Of a DNA stretch of 14,269 nt, positions 7,676 through 12,242 are shown piece by piece. This DNA is from Candidatus Methanoplasma sp. (GTDB taxonomy: Archaea; Thermoplasmatota; Thermoplasmata; Methanomassiliicoccales; Methanomethylophilaceae). The DNA is taken from NCBI GenBank assembly GCA_031256615.1, contig JAIRQG010000125.1, forward strand, positions 1 to 14,269. The letters run 5' to 3'. Numbering within the stretch: the stretch's first letter is position 1; every line of letters begins with the position of its first letter. The notes beneath the pieces were generated by a model that ran no database searches, was not told the origin of the DNA, and saw nothing but the letters and a program-made list of their open reading frames with translations. Position numbers and translations under genes: made by a program.

Positions 7676-7686
7676 TCAGATATTGC
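7642..7686. repeat. 45-bp direct repeat, copy A (left flank of the toxin-antitoxin module)
   Basis: This copy contains the last codons and stop of lhr, then TCAGATATTGC. It matches 8462-8506 at 42 of 45 positions; the differences are 7647 a/t, 7649 g/a and 7670 g/a. The longest exact run is 20 bases on one side of the last mismatch and 16 on the other. The palindrome CTGATCAG (7672-7679) lies inside. Confidence 0.93.
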
Positions 7687-8042
7687 TATCTTTGTTGTTG
7701 GTATTCAACTCACCCAATATGATTTTGAACTGTCTTTTGAACAAAGGAATCTCTTCAGTCACAGTGTACCATATCTGATTCAAATCGATTTTCCAATAGT
7801 GGTGTGCAATCACTATTCTAAGCCCAATAATCCCTGGCCAATCGATTTCTGGATACCTGGCTGTGAGCCCCACGGACAGGTTATTCACAGCCTCTCCGAA
7901 ACATTCGAGATAGGATCACATTATCTTGGTAGCGTTTGTTGTTCATGAATATCTCCACATCTTCTCCATAAAACCGTATGTGATCTTCTATCCAATTGCA
8001 CTGTTCAATGATATCTATGACAAGAGTTCGGTCATCTCTCAT
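7676..8042 (-). pseudogene. hepT: HepT-like (DUF86) toxin, frameshifted
   Basis: HepT toxins are HEPN-fold RNases held inactive by the partner MntA. Starting at ATG 8042, the frame reads MRDDRTLVIDIIEQCNWIED and continues to DNVILS, then shifts at about 7905-7912 into a different frame that reads LECFGEAVNNLS. That second frame goes on to YPEIDWPGIIGLRIVIAHHY and IDLNQIWYTVTEEIP. The joined product is about 122 residues, normal for the family. It contains the R-x4-H-x-Y active-site motif (RIVIAHHY), but only after the shift. The break fits loss of one TC from a TCTCTC run. Unshifted, translation ends after about 48 residues (MFRRGCE) without the active site. The start overlaps the mntA stop by 11 bases. 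The final codons and the stop lie in repeat copy A. A sequencing error or programmed shift remains possible. Confidence 0.8.
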
Positions 8043-8346
8043 ATATGACCACTCCGTCTCTTTCAACATTGAGAAGAAATTCAGACCCTTTTTCCAGAGC
8101 ATTTCTGGATATGACATCAACCTCTTTGCCGATGGCGTGCCTTATGTCCATGTACAGATGCCCAAATGTTACAGCACTCTTGACGCTTCCAGGATCAATG
8201 CAGAAATCATAATCGCTGTCAGCAGCGGCATCGCCCCTTGCTGAAGAACCAAAAAGGACAACTCGATCTACATTATACCGTCTGGCAATCGGGACAAGAA
8301 GTTCTCTCAGATCCTCAATAGACAGCTTTTCTGACTTGTTGCCCAT
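8032..8346 (-). CDS. mntA: MntA-like minimal nucleotidyltransferase antitoxin
   Basis: Product of 104 residues beginning MGNKSEKLSIEDLRELLVPI. It has the nucleotidyltransferase signature GS-x10-D-x-D in VVLFGSSARGDAAADSDYDF, and a later acidic residue in the KEVDVIS strand that can complete the metal-binding triad. In characterised HepT-MntA systems, MntA neutralises HepT by AMPylating the tyrosine of R-x4-H-x-Y. ATG 8346 is preferred over upstream in-frame starts because a TATA-like AATTATATC (8368-8376) sits about 26 bases upstream, fitting a leaderless mRNA. The stop overlaps the hepT start, so the two are translationally coupled in the usual antitoxin-first order. The gene is intact although its partner is frameshifted. 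Its surroundings are more A/T-rich than the neighbouring housekeeping genes, and repeats flank the pair, which together point to horizontal acquisition. Confidence 0.88.
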   Translation of the reverse strand: MGNKSEKLSIEDLRELLVPIARRYNVDRVVLFGSSARGDAAADSDYDFCIDPGSVKSAVTFGHLYMDIRHAIGKEVDVISRNALEKGSEFLLNVERDGVVIYER

Positions 8347-8367
8347 ATGTGAGAGATAACGTCCGAA

Positions 8368-8399
8368 GATATAATTCTGGCCGCTTATGTGGTGCCACA
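8368..8399 (-). promoter_or_regulatory. mntA-hepT promoter with a possible operator
   Basis: AATTATATC (minus strand, 8368-8376) is a TATA-like box centred 26 bases from ATG 8346. A short inverted repeat TGTGG-TG-CCACA at 8388-8399 lies just upstream of it and could be an operator for autoregulation. The operator idea is inference from position only. Confidence 0.4.
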
Positions 8400-8461
8400 A
8401 CACATCTGAGATAAATCAAAGGGGCATCCGATGATGATATGGCGATACGGATATGTTGAAG

Positions 8462-8506
8462 CCTTTTCACCAAGAACAAACGTTTCTGGAACTGATCAGA
8501 TATTGC
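8462..8506. repeat. 45-bp direct repeat, copy B (right flank of the toxin-antitoxin module)
   Basis: This copy ends inside the 3' end of rlmE, whose stop codon is at 8496-8498. Its left two thirds repeat the end of lhr but are not translated here, and all three mismatches to copy A fall in that part. The offset to copy A is 820 bases. Confidence 0.93.
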
Positions 8507-9179
8507 CGCCCTTCGGCACGAATTCCGGTTTCTCCCTTTCTTCTGCAATTTCCTTCAGTTTGACATTCCTTGAAGCGAGGAACCCTTTGGATATTATGTA
8601 CATTTCCGATGACGTATCCCTTGACGCCGCAGGCGAATGCGTCTTAACGGACACGAACCTCGACTCAAGCTCTTTGACAAGAGAATCCATCATATCTCCC
8701 ATGAACACCTTCACCACCATCTTGCCTCCTTTCTTCAGGGTCCTGTCGCATACCGCCACAGCATACATGCACAGGTCCACGGATCTGGCATGGTCGGTGG
8801 AATAGTGCCCTCCGATATTGGGCGCCATGTCTGAGAGCACGACATCGACTTTTCCTCCGACGGTCTCCAAGAGTTTCCTCATTGTGCTGTCTTCTGTGAT
8901 ATCTCCGATTATGGTTGTGACGCCGTCCATAGGCCTTATGTAACGGAGGTCCACACCGACCACTTTCCCGTTTTCCCCGACACACTCCTTCGCCACTTGG
9001 AGCCATCCGCCGGGGGATGCCCCGAGGTCGACGACCGAGTCACCTTCCCGGAAGATGCCGAACTTTTCGTTTATCTGTACCAGTTTAAAGGATGCCCTGG
9101 ACCTGTAATTGAGCTTCTTTGCCATTTTGTAATAGTGCTCATGCTTCCTTTCTTGGACCCAACGGTCGTGGAGAGACAT
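8496..9179 (-). CDS. rlmE: RlmE/FtsJ 23S rRNA 2'-O-methyltransferase
   Basis: This 227-residue enzyme uses S-adenosylmethionine to methylate the ribose of a conserved uridine in the A-loop of 23S rRNA (U2552 in E. coli). The SAM-binding motif is VVDLGASPGGW (49-59). The catalytic K-D-K-E tetrad is K32 (SFKL), D117 (SDMAPN), K157 (VVKVFMG) and E192 (SSEMYI), with spacing nearly the same as in E. coli RlmE. The N terminus (DRWVQERKHEHYYKMAKKLN) and the basic C-terminal tail are typical of archaeal members. ATG 9179 is supported by a TATA-like GGTTTATCGG centred 26 bases upstream. The gene converges on lhr; without the toxin-antitoxin insertion the two stop codons would be adjacent. Its last codons belong to repeat copy B. 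Confidence 0.95.
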   Translation of the reverse strand: MSLHDRWVQERKHEHYYKMAKKLNYRSRASFKLVQINEKFGIFREGDSVVDLGASPGGWLQVAKECVGENGKVVGVDLRYIRPMDGVTTIIGDITEDSTMRKLLETVGGKVDVVLSDMAPNIGGHYSTDHARSVDLCMYAVAVCDRTLKKGGKMVVKVFMGDMMDSLVKELESRFVSVKTHSPAASRDTSSEMYIISKGFLASRNVKLKEIAEEREKPEFVPKGGNI

Positions 9180-9200
9180 TACAGAAGGTGATGAGGTTTA

Positions 9201-9210
9201 CCGATAAACC
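9201..9210 (-). promoter_or_regulatory. TATA-like element of rlmE
   Basis: GGTTTATCGG on the minus strand is centred about 26 bases from ATG 9179, consistent with a leaderless transcript. Confidence 0.45.
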
Positions 9211-9291
9211 ATTTTGTATGGATTGTACGGTTGCCTGTCTGTCCCGCGCAAATGCGCATTTCTAAGAGATTCTGTGTTTAATGTTTATTAT

Positions 9292-9852
9292 TTACATCGG
9301 CTTGAGATTTTTATTTAACCGCTCGACCATCCATAAGAGACGCTTATTGCGCCCGTCATCTGTTTTAGCATCAAAATATGCCCTTGCATAGGTCCTTTTT
9401 ACCGACGGAGACATTGCGAGAAAGTTCGTGTAGGCTGGTTCATGCGCGCTCAGTATGTCCGACAATGTCGCTATCTGCTCGTCCGTGATCTCCGACGGTT
9501 TAGGTGCATCCCATTGACCGTTTTTCTTGGCCTCCTCTATTTTTGCTCTGCCGTGGTCCGTCATCATTCCTTGTTTTTCAAGAGCCTCGACTAATGCCTT
9601 ATTTTTTTCAGACCATTTACTGTTCTTCCTTCGCACAGAGAAGTATTTCGCATATGATTTGTCATCTATGCTTTCCATTTGGCCGTCGATCCAGCCAAAA
9701 CAAAGGGCTTCTTCAAGGGCCTCGCCCGCCTTTATTGTTTTTGGCCCGTCTGCCTTACCGAATAACATCCAAATGCCGCTGCTCGATGTGCAGTTGTCTT
9801 TCAGCCAATTTCTGAACTCGTCCCGTGAAGCGAACTGTAAGCGCTCGGTCAT
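9292..9852 (-). CDS. YdeI/OmpD-associated family protein (OmdA)
   Basis: Product of 186 residues starting MTERLQFASRDEFRNWLKDN. The family-defining blocks are present: ALCFGWIDGQMESIDDKSYA, then YFSVRRKNSKWSEKNKALVE, then the GMMTDHGRAKIEEAKKNGQW stretch, and a C-terminal FLAMSPSVKRTYARAYFDAK helix region. The family is widespread in bacteria, patchy in archaea, and named for a proposed link to bacteriocin or peptide protection; its biochemical role is not settled. ATG 9852 is chosen over the in-frame ATG 9909 because family homology starts here and an AGGCGG lies 8 bases upstream (9861-9866). A TATA-like AGTTTATTAG at 9910-9919 would give a leader of about 37 bases. It is divergent from purM and downstream of no other gene. 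The patchy distribution suggests acquisition from bacteria, which is inference. Confidence 0.85.
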   Translation of the reverse strand: MTERLQFASRDEFRNWLKDNCTSSSGIWMLFGKADGPKTIKAGEALEEALCFGWIDGQMESIDDKSYAKYFSVRRKNSKWSEKNKALVEALEKQGMMTDHGRAKIEEAKKNGQWDAPKPSEITDEQIATLSDILSAHEPAYTNFLAMSPSVKRTYARAYFDAKTDDGRNKRLLWMVERLNKNLKPM

Positions 9853-9909
9853 GTTATTTGCCGCCTGGTTTAAACTCCCCCATGTTACCGTTGAAATCGT
9901 ACTGCTCAA

Positions 9910-10040
9910 CTAATAAACTTACCAAATGCCTATGTTGTTCATATCAGAGTATCTGTTATTATTCTGTGTAAGGACCGCTCTTTCGGCAGCTTTTTGATGA
10001 AAACTAATAAGTGAATGAGTTCATTATCCGTCGGATATAA
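9910..10040. promoter_or_regulatory. Divergent promoter region of the YdeI-family gene and purM
   Basis: On the minus strand a TATA-like AGTTTATTAG (9910-9919) serves the YdeI-family gene. On the plus strand AAAACTAATAAG (10000-10011) is the best box for purM, centred about 33 bases before ATG 10041. A small inverted repeat AATGA-GT-TCATT (10014-10025) follows it and could bind a repressor. GGATATAA directly before the purM ATG is too close to act as its TATA box. Confidence 0.35.
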
Positions 10041-11060
10041 ATGTCAAAAAGGTGGACCTATTCGAAAGCAGGAGTCAATATCGACGATAAATCAAAAGCC
10101 ATAAGCTCTCTCGTCAGCGAACTGAGGTTCCAAAGAGACGGCATAGGACAGATGGTCCGCATCCCCAACCTCTTTGCAAGCCTGATCGATTTCGGCGATA
10201 AGTATCTCACTTTGGCGACAGACGGCGTCGGAACAAAGCTTCTGATCGCAAAAGAACTGGGAATCTGGAACACCGTAGGCATCGACTGCATCGCCATGAA
10301 TGTGAACGATACCATATGCGTCAACTCCGAGCCCGTCTCCTTTGTGGATTATATCGCGATCGACAAGCCCAATGATGCCATCACAAAAGAGATAGGCATA
10401 GGACTGCAAAAAGGCGCAGAACTGTCCAACATGGAGATCGTCGGCGGAGAGATAGCTGTCCTCCCTGAGATGGTGAACGGTGTCGATCTTTCCGGGACGT
10501 GCTTGGGGTACGTTGAGAAGGACCGCGCCATCACCGGAGAAAAATGCGAAAGGGGCGATGCGATCGTCAGCCTGAGATCGACCGGCCTGCATTCCAACGG
10601 ATATACACTGGCAAGGAAGGTCTTGGAATCCTCCAATGTTTCACTTAACGATAAGATAAAGGGTTTCTCAGGCACGATAGGGATGGAAATGCTCACGCCC
10701 ACCGAGATCTACGTCAGGCAGGTCCTCGACATCACAAGGAATTACCCCGTTCACGGTCTCGTGAACATCACCGGCGGCGGCCTAAGAAACCTGCTGCGTA
10801 TGAGGAAGGGGTTAAGGTACACCGTCAGTGAGCCGCTTGTCCCCGCCCGGATATTCGATGTTATCCAAGAAATGGGGAATGTCGAGGTCAGGGAGATGTA
10901 CCAGACGTTCAATATGGGCATGGGTTTCATGATCATAATGCCGGAATCCGACGCTGCCGATGTTGTCAAGAGATACAAGAACGCAGACATAGTGGGAAGA
11001 GTGGACGATGGAAGCGGCGTTCTTTTGGAACCTGAGAACATCACTTACGACAAGTACTGA
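10041..11060 (+). CDS. purM: Phosphoribosylformylglycinamidine cyclo-ligase (AIR synthetase)
   Basis: PurM (339 residues) closes the imidazole ring of 5-aminoimidazole ribonucleotide from FGAM and ATP in de novo purine synthesis, in the cytoplasm. The N-terminal signature TYSKAGVNID (6-15) is the PurM hallmark. ATDGVGTKLLIAKELG and IDCIAMNVNDTICV are the ATP and metal-binding blocks shared with PurL, SelD and HypE. RSTGLHSNGYTLAR, LVNITGGGLRNLLR and FNMGMGFMIIMPE complete the fold. The length is normal and the gene intact. It stands alone, without other pur genes nearby. Its last 16 bases overlap the convergent DUF531 gene. Confidence 0.96.
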   Translation: MSKRWTYSKAGVNIDDKSKAISSLVSELRFQRDGIGQMVRIPNLFASLIDFGDKYLTLATDGVGTKLLIAKELGIWNTVGIDCIAMNVNDTICVNSEPVSFVDYIAIDKPNDAITKEIGIGLQKGAELSNMEIVGGEIAVLPEMVNGVDLSGTCLGYVEKDRAITGEKCERGDAIVSLRSTGLHSNGYTLARKVLESSNVSLNDKIKGFSGTIGMEMLTPTEIYVRQVLDITRNYPVHGLVNITGGGLRNLLRMRKGLRYTVSEPLVPARIFDVIQEMGNVEVREMYQTFNMGMGFMIIMPESDAADVVKRYKNADIVGRVDDGSGVLLEPENITYDKY

Positions 11061-11596
11061 TCCAGCTTCGAGCTTATCGCTCCGCAGACCGCTCCCAGAG
11101 CGGTGCATGTCTCAAGGGAGTAACCTCCGCCTGTGATGTCCACATGGTATTTCGGTATCGCGGCGACATCTTTCGGGACCCCATGCGGTCCGATGCCGAA
11201 AATGAGCATGACGCTCTTGCCCTCTCTGACCATATCTGCTATTTTGTCCGGTGCCGTCCTTTTTTTCTCATCGGGTTTGCTTGTCGTGAGTACCGGCTCT
11301 CCGAGCTGCGGCGGGAATCCCTTTGACGGATACGGGAACTTGCCGAACCTTCCTTTCTCTGCCAGCTCCATAAAATAATCTCCGTGGCCGCCGATGCTTG
11401 TTGTGCCTGCCACCCATTCGGCGATCTCCGTCGGCGTCCTTGCGTCCTCGGGGATCGGGAACCCTATAAGAGCCAGATTCATATCGAAAGCCATCGCCAG
11501 GCCTCCTGTTCTCGCGATGACCCTCCTGTGCGGTTCCCTGAATTTGTTGGGATCGTACGAATTGTAGAGCGCGATGGTGATCCTCCCTCTTGTCAT
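11045..11596 (-). CDS. DUF531 archaeal protein, possible SPOUT-type methyltransferase
   Basis: Product of 183 residues starting MTRGRITIALYNSYDPNKFR. Family blocks include FDMNLALIGFPIPEDARTPT, SIGGHGDYFMELAEKGRF, KGFPPQLGEPVLTTSKPDEK, LIFGIGPHGVPKDVA, and a glycine-rich end YHVDITGGGYSLETCTALGA. The (F)GIGPHGVPK loop and the following TG..YSLETCTA region resemble the SAM-binding knot of SPOUT RNA methyltransferases. The family is archaea-specific and, as far as known, uncharacterised, so a methyltransferase role is inference. The ATG overlaps the stop of the upstream 55-aa gene as ATGA, implying translational coupling. The 3' end overlaps purM by 16 bases tail to tail. Confidence 0.85.
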   Translation of the reverse strand: MTRGRITIALYNSYDPNKFREPHRRVIARTGGLAMAFDMNLALIGFPIPEDARTPTEIAEWVAGTTSIGGHGDYFMELAEKGRFGKFPYPSKGFPPQLGEPVLTTSKPDEKKRTAPDKIADMVREGKSVMLIFGIGPHGVPKDVAAIPKYHVDITGGGYSLETCTALGAVCGAISSKLDQYLS

Positions 11597-11760
11597 CGGT
11601 CTCTCCTTATCCTTCTTCTTCCGGCAATGGCGTGCGCATCGCCGTCGAGGAATATCTCATAATCCGGGTTCTCGGCCTGTATCTTTTGGATCTCCTGCAG
11701 AACTTGAGAGAGCGTAAGCTCGCTTGTCCTTATGTCGATGAAAATCTTATCGGATTCCAA
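11593..11760 (-). CDS. Small 55-residue protein, co-translated with the DUF531 protein
   Basis: The product starts MESDKIFIDIRTSELTLSQV, continues through QKIQAENPDYEIFLDGDAHA and ends in a basic tail AGRRRIRRDR. The start is TTG 11760; a GGGAGGG at 11767-11773, six bases upstream, decides it, and the frame is closed upstream by a stop near 11804. A TATA-like GATATAAC at about 11801-11808 predicts a leader of roughly 20 bases that would include this ribosome binding site. The stop overlaps the DUF531 start as ATGA. The predicted fold is beta-strand, helix, beta-strand, with an acidic turn DGDA and a strongly basic tail that may bind RNA. I do not recognise a named family. Coding potential is supported by the start site, coupling and protein-like composition. 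Confidence 0.75.
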   Translation of the reverse strand: MESDKIFIDIRTSELTLSQVLQEIQKIQAENPDYEIFLDGDAHAIAGRRRIRRDR

Positions 11761-11800
11761 AGGATGCCCTCCCAGACACTGACCACGTCTGACGTATCGA

Positions 11801-11814
11801 TGTTATATCAAAAA
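11801..11814 (-). promoter_or_regulatory. tRNA T-tract terminator abutting the TATA box of the next operon
   Basis: On the minus strand the tRNA CCA end is followed after six bases by TTTTT (11814-11810), and this runs directly into GATATAAC (about 11808-11801), the best TATA box for the 55-aa/DUF531 operon. One 14-base stretch thus seems to end one transcription unit and position the next. Confidence 0.5.
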
Positions 11815-11820
11815 GATGTA

Positions 11821-11896
11821 TGGTGCCGTGAGCCGGGCTCGAACCAGCGACTTCATGATCTTCAGTCATGCACTCTCCCAACTGAGTTACCACGGC
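11821..11896 (-). tRNA. tRNA-Phe (GAA) with encoded CCA
   Basis: The minus strand folds into a complete cloverleaf. The acceptor stem GCCGTGG pairs with TCACGGC (one G-U at the base). The D stem is ACTC/GAGT. The anticodon stem CATGA/TCATG encloses the loop CTGAAGA, giving anticodon GAA at 11863-11861. The T arm is GCTGG-TTCGAGC-CCGGC. Discriminator A is followed by encoded CCA (11823-11821). No intron is present. The gene has its own TATA box upstream and an oligo-T terminator downstream. Confidence 0.97.
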
Positions 11897-11922
11897 GTAA
11901 TTCCCCCTATTGCTGGTTTTCT

Positions 11923-11930
11923 ATTATAAA
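11923..11930 (-). promoter_or_regulatory. TATA box of tRNA-Phe
   Basis: TTTATAAT on the minus strand is centred about 30 bases before the tRNA 5' end, so transcription should start a few bases upstream of it. It lies just beyond the stop of the two-helix membrane protein gene. Confidence 0.6.
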
Positions 11931-11942
11931 GTTTCCTGATTA

Positions 11943-12242
11943 TCAATCCCTCGGCATCTTTCCTTTGGGGACTATCTCTTCGCTGCGTACCTCAATGCCC
12001 GGTTTTTTCAGCCTCAGACATTTGACCTCCTCATCGGCCTTTTCCGCCTTCAGCATCCTGGACCTGATGGTCAGCGCCGTTACCGCGCAGACAGCAAAAA
12101 GGGCAAGGGATGCCGCGGAGATGACCGCAAGGATCGTATTTCCGCCGTCGATGGATAGAGCGATCTCGACCACAGATATCGCTGCTGCAGTGGCCGAACC
12201 CGCCGCCACTATCAGCCAGATATTCTCATGACGCATCTTCAT
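11943..12242 (-). CDS. Small two-helix membrane protein downstream of gyrA
   Basis: Product of 99 residues starting MKMRHENIWLIVAAGSATAA. Two hydrophobic helices are evident (about residues 8-28 and 37-58), followed by a charged cytoplasmic-looking tail with Arg/Lys-rich patches (RSRMLKAEKADEEVK, LRLKKPGIEVR). The ATG overlaps the gyrA stop as ATGA, so translation is probably coupled; a second in-frame ATG lies two codons later. It ends in tandem stops TGA TAA. I recognise no family, and a link to gyrase function is not evident beyond the shared operon. Confidence 0.75.
   Translation of the reverse strand: MKMRHENIWLIVAAGSATAAAISVVEIALSIDGGNTILAVISAASLALFAVCAVTALTIRSRMLKAEKADEEVKCLRLKKPGIEVRSEEIVPKGKMPRD

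Noticed and set aside
7687..8461. Insertion sequence or miniature transposon carrying the toxin-antitoxin pair
   Set aside because: No transposase and no terminal inverted repeats next to the 45-bp direct repeats were seen, and the duplication is much longer than common target-site duplications.
8431..8805. Plus-strand 124-codon frame
   Set aside because: Opposite rlmE, which has its full catalytic tetrad; composition of the plus frame is not protein-like.
9853..9909. ATG 9909 as start of the YdeI-family protein
   Set aside because: The added residues do not resemble the family and the TATA-like box at 9910-9919 lies directly against this codon, too close for it to be transcribed.
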